From JAEXNA01 sp050486105 (GTDB taxonomy: Bacteria; Vulcanimicrobiota; Xenobia; Xenobiales; JADMJV01): DNA of 23,158 bases. Location: positions 1 to 23,158 of the forward strand of contig JBJHCR010000064.1 of NCBI GenBank assembly GCA_050486105.1, given 5' to 3'. The notes below the pieces were generated by a model. It had not been told where the DNA came from. It did not search any database and saw only the letters and a list, made by a program, of their open reading frames with translations. Shown piece by piece: positions 15,110 to 23,158 of the stretch (the stretch's first letter is position 1; the number at the start of each line of letters is the position of its first letter). The position numbers and the translations under genes were made by a program.

Positions 15110-18100
15110 GCCTCGCCGAGGTCTATCGTCAAGGCACCCAACTCCACTCCCGCGGGCGCTTTAGCTTAGATGAGTCTCGGGCCCGAGACAAGATGGCTCG
15201 CTTCCAACTGAGCGATCCCGAGCATTTTCTGCTGCTGTTAGCTCAAGCCTGTGTGGCCTCGGGCGGACACCGACTGGACATCAGCATTCTCGAACAAACC
15301 TTTTCGGTTATCGGCCTCGGTATGCAACTCTCAAGCGAAAGAATGCAACGCCTCGACGACTTCCTCTTCGATTTGAGCTCTTCGACCGTGGCGTATCATC
15401 TTTTGGCCGTAGCCCTTGGGGCAGTCGAGGAGATCGCCTCAGAGCCCGTAGAGGTGAACTATGAGGACGGCAGCCTAGTCCTGCAGTTTAGGACTGAGCA
15501 CAGGTTCTTCAATCTGAAGACTTTGTTGGCCGAGCGTTTCCGACACTATCCCCTGACCTGGCAGTTGGACGGAGAGCAGCAGCAGACCCAGGAGCTAGGC
15601 TCTCATCCGGTCTTCGAATGGCACCAAGAAGACCACTCGGAGATAACTTTGGTGCGTTACGGTGTGGTCGTTTCTGTGAAGCGACCGAAGCTTAACTACA
15701 ATTTCCGGACCGTGGCCAGAGATGATGATCTCGCTATGGACGCTTCCTATTCGGAGGTGATTGAGAACGAGCATTATGAGCTCCTCCTGGCCAGATTGCA
15801 GGGGCAAGCTCTCTCTTTGTTGGCCGAAGAGGTTTCCGAGCACCCACCTGACGGTCCAAGAGTTCCTGAGTTTCGCCAACTCCTCCTTAAGCCCCCTGGC
15901 GAGCCCGTGAACTCGGCTCTGCGCCGAGCACCTTTATTTCCGCTGGCCCAAAAGGAAGGATTCACCGATCATCTCACTCTGGAGCAGGTGGTCAAGCAGA
16001 CCGGAGAGCTCCAATTCTCAGCGATCCGTTTCAGCCTCGAGGTAGAACAGTTGGTTGTATGGGCTGACAAATTCGAAGTGCTCTCGATACTCTATGATCT
16101 GTTCGGCGAGAATCGTCTCAAGAACGCCGAGCCCGACTATCGACAATTGGTCAAAGTTAAGGAGAATTATGACCGCTGGTTGAGCAGCCCCCGACCTCTG
16201 GAACTCCCTCCAGGGGGCTACCACTTCGACAGGTCGCATAGCGGTTCTGGTTGGAAGGCCAGGCTTGGCCTGCAAAGTTCAGCAAGCTTTTCCGTCAGTC
16301 GATTGAATGTCCACTATCAAGGAAGATTTCTAGCTACCGAGGATCTCCTGGACACACCACCGGGCAGCTTGGCGGTGGTGGATTTTCAGGAGGTGGACCT
16401 CCTTGAGGATTGGACCGGTGCCACCGGTGCCAAATATCGAGCGGCTCTAGAGTCTATCAGAAAAAAGATTCAGGCTTTGTTCGACAAATTGAAATTCAAG
16501 CAAGAGGACCTCAATCCCACCCTGGAAGCCTATCTGTGGAGAGAGGTTGGAAGGCGAAATCCCGTCCCTCCTGTGGTAGACCATTCGGAACTGCTCCTCC
16601 CGGTCCGCCCCGATGGTATTCGTTGTCTTGTCGACCTGGGTCCCAGAGAAAAAATCCATCTCATCGAGAGCACCGAGTTGTGCTCCAAAATTCCCCAGAC
16701 CGCTCTCCCCCGTACTCTGGTTCTTTCCAACCCCGCAAAACAAGAGTCTCTGACTAAAATCCTTGGCGAGAAGAAGGTGGTGGATTTTCGGGAGGAAGCA
16801 CTGCGACTCTCCGAACTCGAGGAAGCTCTGCGTAAACCGTGGTTTCTGCCTCCCTTGCGAGCAGGTCATCCCAAAATGTCTACGGATTTGCAAGGGCCAG
16901 GTTGGCATGCCCGAGTTGGCTTGGTTCCAGACTCCTCGAACACTCGCCTTCGAGTGACTCTTCTTCGAGGCCGGGCTGAGATCGAGGTGACTGCCCTGGT
17001 CTGCACCAAGGTATGCGGAGGAAGCGCCCTGCTGGTCTCCGATTTATTTGAATTGAGCTGCGACTGGAGGAAAGTCAAAAGGAATCGCCAGGCCAAGAAA
17101 GTTCTGGCTCAATTCCGAAAGCAGCTCAGCGAATTCGAATCTGGGCTCCTTGATTGCTCTTCGGTTCCCCTATCGGTACGACGTGAATTGCTCTTGACCC
17201 AGCCTGAGAGATTCGAAGAGTTCGCAGACACCCCGCTTTTCTCGAGCAATTCCCACCGAGACCGCCTGCTTAGTCTGAATCAGCTCAGGAAGGACTTGAA
17301 CGAGCACGGTCATCTGCTCCAGGGCTCTCCTGGGGTTCAATTCACGGCTCGGGTGATGCTCTCGAACCGAATTTCGGAGTTGGAGAAATCCCTCTTATCC
17401 CGAATGCTGAAAGCGCCCCTAGCCTTGCTCGATGGAGACAAATTGGTCCAAAAAGAGCAGCGTAGAGCGACCTTCTTTGGAATAGAGCCTTTGCCTGAGA
17501 TAAAGGTACGGCAATATCCTGAGAACCGCTATCAGGATCCTGCTCACTTCTGCCCAGGGCTGTGGAGGAGGAATCTCAAGAGCGCTCGAGGTGAGTTGGT
17601 CATCCGTCCCTTGCACTTTTTGAAGAACCAGGGCCAAGTCGATCTCTACCTCCAGGGTCGGTACGTGAGCCGACGGACGGACGTTTTTCCTGGATCCTGG
17701 CGAGCGGCGGTCGAAAGCGATCTTTTCCAACTCAACGACACCTGCAGTGATGTAGAGATCCCCGAAGCTTTTTGGTCTGCTCTCCGTGAGGAACTCGCCA
17801 GTGTCTATGCCCAGGGATTGCTGGCTCTTTTGAGATCGGGAGACCTTGAGGCCCGGATCTGGGTTTGGCGCTCCATGATCGGCTTGGAGCAAAGCGAGTC
17901 GGTGCGCAATAGTCTCCTGAGTTATCAGGGGCTTCAGTTGCAGGGTGGGCAGGAGACGACTCTCGGAGAATTCCTCGCAGATCGTCGTTCTTTGCCCTAC
18001 GTTATTGCTGAGGATTTTCCCCGGAACTTTGAGAGTTCGCAGCAAGTCCTGCGAATACCTCAGGCCTGTAAGGACGGGGTGCTCGCACTGGCGGGCCTGC

Positions 18101-19437
18101 CTGGACGATGCATGCTTAGAAAATTACGGGAGGAGCAAGCTAAAGCCGAGTGGAGGCTCAGTATTCCTGAACAAGCTCCTCAAGGGGCCTTCCGACAAGC
18201 CTTCAAACTTGGATCCTTGCAGGCCGAGATCGTTCTGCTTTCTGAACGCAGAGCCATACTTTTCGACGATTCAGGAAAACCCGAACTCGAGTATTTATGG
18301 TCCTCTTTGCCGGCACGAGTCTTGATTTCGGGCCTAAAGACTCCGACTCGAGGCTCCGGAGGACATCTTGGTGCTCTCGAGGCCCAGCAGCGAGTGCTCT
18401 TGGAGAACTGGACGGCCGAAACGTACTTAAATTGGCTCATGGACTTGGACCAACGCGGGTTTTCCGAAGGTGAGCGCAGGCTGGCCGTGAAAGCCCTGGC
18501 CTCCCTGAAGTGGGAACTTAGCGACCTCTCACCTTGCCCCTTCGCTCGACTGGCGCACAAACTTTGGCGACTTCCCTTGTTTCTTCGCGTTGATGGTTCA
18601 CGGCAGTGTGGGGCCTCCCTCTTGATGAGATTTAGAGAACTGGAGACCCCGATATTGGTTACGGAACATTGCGGAAAGGGCCCGCCTTCAGCCCTAGTCG
18701 TTGAGCGGAATTCTCCAGCTCACGATATCCTAGAGACCATCTTCGAGGACAACGGAATACAGTGGTACCACAACCCGGTGCAGTTTCGCCTCCAGAAAGC
18801 TCGGCAGACGGCAAGCCGGCTGATCTCTTGGGGCCTAACCTCTCCTCGCTCCTCGAAGGATTCGACAAAGGAAGCGGTGACCGGCTCAGCAGAATCAGAC
18901 CTTGCTGCGGAAACCCAGCAACCTCCAGTCACCCCAGAGGAGCGCTTCCTGGCACAACTCCATCAAGAACTCCTGGAAATCACCGGCGAGGGGGCTCCAA
19001 ATCTTGAGTATTTGGAGCAAACGGAAATCAAAAGTTGGCCGCTGGGCCCGCCGGTCTACCTAAACCACCGACGAGAGAACGAAAACGAAGAAAGGAGAAT
19101 CACTCGCCTTTTCAAGGTCGGAAAGTCGCTTCCTCTCCTGAATGGGATTTCGAAATTGGTCCTGGGTCCGGTGGTTGGCGGACAGACGCGCTTCAACAGA
19201 CTCCACCGCTCAGTTCGCTGGCTGTGCGAGAACCACCACGATTCACCCCAAAAAAGAGTCGGCCGCATTCTCCTCGTCCTCTACTGGTTGAGCCTCATTC
19301 AGCAAGCCGAAGGAAAGTTCAGTGATGCTTCTACGAAAGAAGGCTTCCCCTTAGAGAACAAACGACTGCTTCGCGAGAAGTTCATTAATAAGCTGACCGA
19401 ACGCTCCCTCGGAATCTTTGGGGGGGCCGAGTCCTAA
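15106..19437 (+). CDS. Giant 1443-aa partner protein with degenerate GHKL domain and repeats
   Basis: Starts TTG 15106 inside the ATPase stop (TTGA), so translation is coupled. Residues 16-130 align by eye with the neighbour's ATPase domain: FLLLLAQACVASGGHRLDIS with its N-box helix, FSVIGLGM with its G1 box, and a following LFD helix. The ATP-binding Asn and Asp are gone, so this is probably a pseudo-ATPase. Repeated beta-rich units follow at about 370-436 and 587-655 (GxGWxARxGL, then GR, then a GS turn and a DW), with a weaker one at 811-877. A second module recurs at 497-565 and 1155-1222 and resembles residues 334-402 of the ATPase. Residues 1240-1280 are a Ser/Thr/Glu-rich linker; the last 160 are helical. 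No signal peptide or membrane segment is seen. A terminator follows 38 bases later. Confidence 0.85.
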   Translation: MSLAEVYRQGTQLHSRGRFSLDESRARDKMARFQLSDPEHFLLLLAQACVASGGHRLDISILEQTFSVIGLGMQLSSERMQRLDDFLFDLSSSTVAYHLLAVALGAVEEIASEPVEVNYEDGSLVLQFRTEHRFFNLKTLLAERFRHYPLTWQLDGEQQQTQELGSHPVFEWHQEDHSEITLVRYGVVVSVKRPKLNYNFRTVARDDDLAMDASYSEVIENEHYELLLARLQGQALSLLAEEVSEHPPDGPRVPEFRQLLLKPPGEPVNSALRRAPLFPLAQKEGFTDHLTLEQVVKQTGELQFSAIRFSLEVEQLVVWADKFEVLSILYDLFGENRLKNAEPDYRQLVKVKENYDRWLSSPRPLELPPGGYHFDRSHSGSGWKARLGLQSSASFSVSRLNVHYQGRFLATEDLLDTPPGSLAVVDFQEVDLLEDWTGATGAKYRAALESIRKKIQALFDKLKFKQEDLNPTLEAYLWREVGRRNPVPPVVDHSELLLPVRPDGIRCLVDLGPREKIHLIESTELCSKIPQTALPRTLVLSNPAKQESLTKILGEKKVVDFREEALRLSELEEALRKPWFLPPLRAGHPKMSTDLQGPGWHARVGLVPDSSNTRLRVTLLRGRAEIEVTALVCTKVCGGSALLVSDLFELSCDWRKVKRNRQAKKVLAQFRKQLSEFESGLLDCSSVPLSVRRELLLTQPERFEEFADTPLFSSNSHRDRLLSLNQLRKDLNEHGHLLQGSPGVQFTARVMLSNRISELEKSLLSRMLKAPLALLDGDKLVQKEQRRATFFGIEPLPEIKVRQYPENRYQDPAHFCPGLWRRNLKSARGELVIRPLHFLKNQGQVDLYLQGRYVSRRTDVFPGSWRAAVESDLFQLNDTCSDVEIPEAFWSALREELASVYAQGLLALLRSGDLEARIWVWRSMIGLEQSESVRNSLLSYQGLQLQGGQETTLGEFLADRRSLPYVIAEDFPRNFESSQQVLRIPQACKDGVLALAGLPGRCMLRKLREEQAKAEWRLSIPEQAPQGAFRQAFKLGSLQAEIVLLSERRAILFDDSGKPELEYLWSSLPARVLISGLKTPTRGSGGHLGALEAQQRVLLENWTAETYLNWLMDLDQRGFSEGERRLAVKALASLKWELSDLSPCPFARLAHKLWRLPLFLRVDGSRQCGASLLMRFRELETPILVTEHCGKGPPSALVVERNSPAHDILETIFEDNGIQWYHNPVQFRLQKARQTASRLISWGLTSPRSSKDSTKEAVTGSAESDLAAETQQPPVTPEERFLAQLHQELLEITGEGAPNLEYLEQTEIKSWPLGPPVYLNHRRENENEERRITRLFKVGKSLPLLNGISKLVLGPVVGGQTRFNRLHRSVRWLCENHHDSPQKRVGRILLVLYWLSLIQQAEGKFSDASTKEGFPLENKRLLREKFINKLTERSLGIFGGAES

Positions 19438-19475
19438 CCTCCACCGATGCTACGCGTCGTTTGGTTGTTTAGACA

Positions 19476-19520
19476 AAAGACCCCTGCCGTTCACCTCGGA
19501 TGAAGTCGGCAGGGGTCTTT
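19476..19520. terminator. Bidirectional terminator between giant protein gene and sucD
   Basis: A perfect 14-bp stem (AAAGACCCCTGCCG at 19476-19489 with its complement at 19507-19520) encloses 17 bases, which contain a further TTCA/TGAA pairing. It lies between two convergent genes. The A-rich left and T-rich right edges make it usable from both strands. Confidence 0.88.
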
Positions 19521-19546
19521 CTCTAAAACGAGCTGGCCTTGAGAAT

Positions 19547-20428
19547 CTAGCGCCCGACGGCGGCTCCCAGGAGCTTGGTGACTTCGCTGATCAGGCCCTC
19601 CATGGTTTCAGGCACAGCAACCCCGATCTTCTCGAAGGCTTCCACTTTGGCTGCCGCAGTTCCGGAGGAGCCGGAAACGATAGCTCCAGCGTGGCCCATT
19701 CGTTTCCCTGGAGGGGCTGTACGACCGGCGATCATGGCTACAGTTGGGATGCCAAGCTCCTTAACTAGGGCTGCAGCTTCTTCTTCGGCCGAACCGCCGA
19801 TCTCACCGATCAGCACCACCAGTTCAGTCTTAGGGTCGTCTGCAAAAAGCGGCAGACAGTCCTTGAAGTAGGTGCCGAGAATGGGATCTCCACCAATTCC
19901 TACGCAGGTGGATTGACCGAAACCAGCCCGAGTCAAGGCGTCGACAGCCTGGTAGGTGAGGGTGCCGCTCCTGCTGATGAGTCCTACGGGCCCGGAACTG
20001 AAGATGTTTGCGGGCATGATGCCGATCTTGCACTCTCCTGGGGTGATAAGCCCCGGACAGTTAGGACCGATCAAGCGGACCCCGGCGGCCAAAGCTTCGT
20101 TGCGCACTGCCACCATGTCGTTGATCGGGATCCCCTCAGTGATGCAACAGACGATCTTCACTCCCGCAGCGATGGCCTCAGAAACCGCATCCGCAGCGAA
20201 GGGCGCCGGGACAAAAATAATGGAAGCATTGGCTCCGGTCTCTCGAACGGCTTTCTCTACGGTGTCGAAAACCGGGCGGTCCAGATGTTTCTGTCCACCT
20301 TTGTTTGGAGTGACCCCGCCCACGACCTGAGTGCCGTACTCGATCATCTGTTGGGCGTGGAAGGTTCCTTCCTTACCGGTGAACCCCTGAACCAGGACTT
20401 TGGTGTTCTTATCGATCAGAATGCTCAT
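19547..20428 (-). CDS. sucD: Succinyl-CoA synthetase (ADP-forming) alpha subunit
   Basis: 293 residues, full length. With SucC it converts succinyl-CoA, phosphate and ADP to succinate, CoA and ATP. The CoA-binding GFTGKEGTFH (15-24), ITEGIP, GPNCPGLITP (121-130) and the phosphorylated His246 in GKRMGHAGAI are all present. It begins 9 bases after sucC, with AGGAG upstream. The stop codon is TAG. Confidence 0.98.
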   Translation of the reverse strand: MSILIDKNTKVLVQGFTGKEGTFHAQQMIEYGTQVVGGVTPNKGGQKHLDRPVFDTVEKAVRETGANASIIFVPAPFAADAVSEAIAAGVKIVCCITEGIPINDMVAVRNEALAAGVRLIGPNCPGLITPGECKIGIMPANIFSSGPVGLISRSGTLTYQAVDALTRAGFGQSTCVGIGGDPILGTYFKDCLPLFADDPKTELVVLIGEIGGSAEEEAAALVKELGIPTVAMIAGRTAPPGKRMGHAGAIVSGSSGTAAAKVEAFEKIGVAVPETMEGLISEVTKLLGAAVGR

Positions 20429-20437
20429 GTGTGCTCC

Positions 20438-21571
20438 TTAGTTTCTCGTCAAGGCAACGATCTTCTTCGCCGCCTCTTCCATGGTCGCTGCGGTTTCCAT
20501 GCCGGCCTCAGAGAGGATTTTGCGCCCCTCTTCTTCGTTGGTCCCCGAAAGCCTGATGACAATGGGCTTGTCGGTATTCAGCACCTTGGTGCCTTCCACG
20601 ATCCCTTTGGCCACCTCGTCACCCCGAGTGATGCCTCCGAAAATGTTGAACAGGACGCCCTTAACGTTTTCGTCAGAGAGCACTAGATCGAGGGATTCGG
20701 TGACCACCTTGGCGGTGGCTCCTCCACCCACGTCGAGAAAATTGGCCGGCTTGCCACCTACGCGGTTGACCTCATCCAAGGTGGCCATCACCAGACCGGC
20801 CCCGTTGCCGATGATCCCAACTTCCCCGTCTAAGCGAACGTAGGCCAGTCCTTTCTCTTGAGCTTTGCGCTCCAGGGGATCCTCTTCGGTGAGTTCTTTC
20901 AGAGCCACCAATTCGGGATGCCGGAAGAGGGCATTCTCGTCAAAATTGACCTTGGCATCGGCCGCCAGCATGCGACCATCCTTGGTCACCACCAAGGGGT
21001 TGATCTCCGCCAGGGTGCAATCGTTTTCGAGGTACATGGCAAAGAGAGTTTTCAGCATTACCGTCAAGTCTTTTCGCTGCTGCTTGTCCAGATCGAAAGC
21101 GAAAGCGACCCGGCGGATATGATGGTCGAGCAATCCCCTTTGAGGACTCACGTGAACCTTGACTATAGCTTCCGGATGGGTCTCAGCGACTTCTTCGATG
21201 TCCACACCACCCATGGTGCTGAACATGATGACGTGGGCCCCTCGGTCTCGGTCCAAAGTGATTCCGAGATAATACTCTTTGTCGATCTCGATAGCTTCTT
21301 CCACCAGGACCTTACCCACGGTGAGACCCTTGATGTCCATGCCGATGATCTCTTGGGCTCGAGCTTCCGCTTCCGCCCGGTTGGCTGCCAGTTTGATACC
21401 ACCAGCCTTTCCGCGACCTCCCACGTGAACTTGGGCCTTGACGGCGACAGGTTTCCCCAAACGCTCGGCGATCTCTCCAGCTTCTTTAGGAGTTTGAGCC
21501 ACCTTGCCTCCAGGGATCGGCACGCCCATCTTGGCCAGCAGTTCCTTGCCCTGATACTCGTGAATGTTCAT
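20438..21571 (-). CDS. sucC: Succinyl-CoA synthetase (ADP-forming) beta subunit
   Basis: 377 residues. It begins MNIHEYQGKELL, the classic start of SucC, with an ATP-grasp domain (AQVHVGGRGKAGG) and the C-terminal ligase part (GAGLVMATLDEVNRVGGKPANFLDVGGGA, quoted in part: NFLDVGGGA; then FNIFGGITRGDEVA). The ADP-forming type fits, but nucleotide choice is not certain from the sequence. AGGAG precedes the ATG. It is the first of the sucCD pair and follows the mutase subunit gene by 62 bases, so it belongs to the same operon or has a promoter in that gap. Confidence 0.98.
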   Translation of the reverse strand: MNIHEYQGKELLAKMGVPIPGGKVAQTPKEAGEIAERLGKPVAVKAQVHVGGRGKAGGIKLAANRAEAEARAQEIIGMDIKGLTVGKVLVEEAIEIDKEYYLGITLDRDRGAHVIMFSTMGGVDIEEVAETHPEAIVKVHVSPQRGLLDHHIRRVAFAFDLDKQQRKDLTVMLKTLFAMYLENDCTLAEINPLVVTKDGRMLAADAKVNFDENALFRHPELVALKELTEEDPLERKAQEKGLAYVRLDGEVGIIGNGAGLVMATLDEVNRVGGKPANFLDVGGGATAKVVTESLDLVLSDENVKGVLFNIFGGITRGDEVAKGIVEGTKVLNTDKPIVIRLSGTNEEEGRKILSEAGMETAATMEEAAKKIVALTRN

Positions 21572-21633
21572 TCTACTTCTCCTCTTTTGGTAAAAACGGT
21601 ACGTCCGAGCCGGCCCGCCAATTCTCGGCTCTG

Positions 21634-22041
21634 TCAGAATCCTCTACGACGGGGTATTTCGTCCTTAAAATAGACCACGATTTCTTCCAGGGAACTTCCG
21701 GGACCAAAAAGCCGCCCGACCCCTAGCTCAGAAAGCTCCTTCATGTCGTCGTCAGGAATGATTCCGCCCCCTGACAGTAAGGTGTCGTCGAGACCAGCCT
21801 CATCCATCAGAACCTTCACCCTGGGGAAGAGCGTCATATGCGCACCTGACAAAATCGAAAGGCAAACAGCATCCACGTCCTCTTGGACGGCCGCACTGAC
21901 GATCTGCTCCGGCGTCTGATGAAGACCGGTGTAGACCACCTCCATGCCCGCATCTCGAAGGGCGCGAGCGACCACTTTGACTCCTCGGTCGTGGCCGTCT
22001 AAGCCGGCTTTGGCCAACAGAATCTTTAGCCTTCTTGACAT
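21634..22041 (-). CDS. Methylmalonyl-CoA mutase small (B12-binding) subunit
   Basis: 135 residues forming only the cobalamin-binding domain: KILLAKAGLDGHDRG with the DxHxxG motif (D15, H17, G20), YTGLHQTPEQIV, LSILSGAHM and SGGGIIPDDD. This is the separate small subunit of heteromeric methylmalonyl-CoA mutases, as in archaea and several bacteria; the large catalytic subunit is not in the window. GAGGAG lies 8 bases upstream of the ATG, and the gene starts 12 bases after the MeaB-type GTPase. It provides the B12 carrier for converting (R)-methylmalonyl-CoA to succinyl-CoA, which the downstream sucCD product can use. Other acyl-CoA mutases share this subunit type, so the exact substrate is inference. 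Confidence 0.9.
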   Translation of the reverse strand: MSRRLKILLAKAGLDGHDRGVKVVARALRDAGMEVVYTGLHQTPEQIVSAAVQEDVDAVCLSILSGAHMTLFPRVKVLMDEAGLDDTLLSGGGIIPDDDMKELSELGVGRLFGPGSSLEEIVVYFKDEIPRRRGF

Positions 22042-22053
22042 GCCGTCAACTCC

Positions 22054-23031
22054 TCAAGACATCAGGCCGCTCTCGGCGAGATCCTGACGCACAGTCTCCC
22101 AAAAAGCGGCGGCGGCCTCCATCAGACTGGCTTGACCCGACTGGTAAGAGTCGGCGGCTTCCGCCAGAGACCGCTGAACCATCTCCTGAGCCCAAAACTT
22201 TTCTTCCAAAGTGGAACGCACTAATTCTCGGATTCTCGCCTGGGCTTGGACCCGGCGCTTCTTCTCTTTGCGGTCCCCCTCCTGCAGCCAGGCCCGGTAG
22301 GCCAAGATCTCACTCATCAACTCTGGAATTCCCCCGTCGCTAATGGCAGAAGTGAGGACCACCGGCGGCCTCCGTCCCTCCACTATCAGATGGCGAGAGG
22401 CATCCACCAACTGGTGCTTCATCTCCTCGGCCCCCGGACGGTCCGCCTTATTCACCACGAAAAGCTCGGCCACTTCCATGAGTCCTGCCTTCATGGCCTG
22501 CACCATTCCCCCGGATTCCGGGACCAGCACCACCACCGTGAGATCGCAGGCCGAAGCCACCGCAAGTTCAGATTGCCCGACTCCCACGGTCTCCAGTATC
22601 ACAATTTCTTTGCCGGCCGCGTCCAAGAGGTCCGCCGCCTCCTGAGTGGTGCGAGCCAACCCACCGAGACAGCCTCGACTGGCCATACTGCGCACAAAGA
22701 CTTCGGGATCCTCGGCAGAACGCAGCATGCGAACCCGATCGCCAAGAAGAGCCCCGCCAGAAAATGGAGAGGAAGGGTCGACACAGATCACCCCCACCTT
22801 CAAGCCTTCCCCTCGGAAGGCTCGCACCAAGGAATCCACCAAGGTCGACTTGCCAGCCCCGGGAGGACCAGTGATCCCGATGCGGAGAGCCTGCCCCAAA
22901 TTGGAGCCCAGCCGATGAAGCAGGGCCACTCCTAGTGGGTGATTGTTCTCCACCAGCGTCAGGGCCCGACCCAGCAGACGCGGCTGGGCAGCCCTCACTC
23001 CTTTTTCGAGTTCCTCGACGGTCAAAGGCAT
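22054..23031 (-). CDS. meaB: MeaB/ArgK-type G3E GTPase, mutase chaperone
   Basis: 325 residues from ATG 23031, preceded by AGGAGG 11 bases upstream; a TTG eight codons earlier would place that motif inside the gene and is less likely. The P-loop is GPPGAGKST (55-63). Also visible are CVDPSSPFSGGALLGDRVRM, ETVGVGQSE (G3 region) and NKADR (G4). MeaB proteins load and protect the cobalamin of acyl-CoA mutases, using GTP. The next gene is the mutase B12 subunit, 12 bases away, which fits this role exactly. The older name ArgK reflects a discarded annotation as an arginine-transport kinase. Confidence 0.95.
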   Translation of the reverse strand: MPLTVEELEKGVRAAQPRLLGRALTLVENNHPLGVALLHRLGSNLGQALRIGITGPPGAGKSTLVDSLVRAFRGEGLKVGVICVDPSSPFSGGALLGDRVRMLRSAEDPEVFVRSMASRGCLGGLARTTQEAADLLDAAGKEIVILETVGVGQSELAVASACDLTVVVLVPESGGMVQAMKAGLMEVAELFVVNKADRPGAEEMKHQLVDASRHLIVEGRRPPVVLTSAISDGGIPELMSEILAYRAWLQEGDRKEKKRRVQAQARIRELVRSTLEEKFWAQEMVQRSLAEAADSYQSGQASLMEAAAAFWETVRQDLAESGLMS

Positions 23032-23158
23032 TCTGCGACAAACCTCCTGGTGCAACGTCCGTGAAGTTCGTCCCTACCAATTGTGGTCAGGCGCGGGTAC
23101 CCGCGTCCGCGTGGGTGATGCAAGGAGAAGTGAACGCTTAATACCAGGCGTACTTGAG
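23032..23158. promoter_or_regulatory. Upstream region of the meaB operon with a 14-bp palindrome
   Basis: This edge region holds the AGGAGG site (23043-23048 on the minus strand) and a perfect palindrome CGCGGGTACCCGCG (23092-23105) that also forms a hairpin with downstream bases (ACCCGCG-TCCG-CGTGGGT, 23099-23116). No gene start is supported on either strand. The promoter of the operon may lie here or beyond the window edge. Confidence 0.4.

Noticed and set aside
13484..19437. Naming the GHKL pair as a known anti-phage system
   Set aside because: No nuclease, helicase, membrane effector or other defence gene accompanies it and neither protein matches a system I can name; only a hypothesis.
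1..23158. tRNA genes, CRISPR arrays, insertion sequences
   Set aside because: Reading both strands gave no cloverleaf-like sequence with its T-loop, no regularly spaced repeats and no transposase motifs.

Overview
The window is about 23 kb of bacterial DNA of moderate GC content. It contains one 10-base N gap at 11831-11840, so it is a scaffold. An LptA/OstA-like secreted protein points to a diderm envelope. A BTAD-type regulator, an Hsp90-like Ser/Thr kinase, a YqzL-like peptide and a cobalamin mutase subunit fit an uncultured, probably free-living lineage. I cannot assign a phylum from the sequence alone. TAG, TGA and TAA are all used as stops. I found no tRNA, rRNA, CRISPR array or transposase gene.

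Left part (1-5282), signalling: a Ser/Thr protein kinase, cut by the window edge, lies downstream of a five-part regulator (receiver, HD-GYP-like, TPR, winged helix, BTAD). Both are on the minus strand. A membrane-anchored histidine kinase is divergent from them and is the natural candidate partner of the receiver domain.

Middle left (5363-9023): a plus-strand cluster runs from a 35-aa ORF through an RluA-type pseudouridine synthase and a B12-binding-type radical SAM protein to a small Cys-containing membrane protein, with overlapping genes. Next comes a minus-strand hicBA toxin-antitoxin locus whose toxin gene has an in-frame TAG near its start. It is bracketed by two related copies of a C-terminal coding sequence.

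Middle (9044-12989), envelope and cell-wall functions on the minus strand: a YqzL-like 31-aa protein, a hairpin terminator, an LptA-like protein, a FlgD-Ig-like fragment next to the N gap, a secreted 553-aa protein, and MurQ, which overlaps the 553-aa gene by 4 bases.

Centre right (13211-19520): a promoter and a 216-bp inverted-repeat-bounded, probably structured leader precede two translationally coupled genes. The first is a 541-aa GHKL (Hsp90-type) ATPase. The second is a 1443-aa protein whose N-terminus aligns by eye to the ATPase's own GHKL domain but lacks the nucleotide-binding residues, followed by repeated beta-rich units. This is the best candidate in the window for an undescribed system. 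A bidirectional terminator closes it.

Right part (19547-23031), minus strand: meaB-type GTPase, methylmalonyl-CoA mutase B12 subunit, sucC and sucD. Together they suit propionate/methylmalonyl-CoA metabolism feeding succinyl-CoA into ATP-forming succinyl-CoA synthetase.
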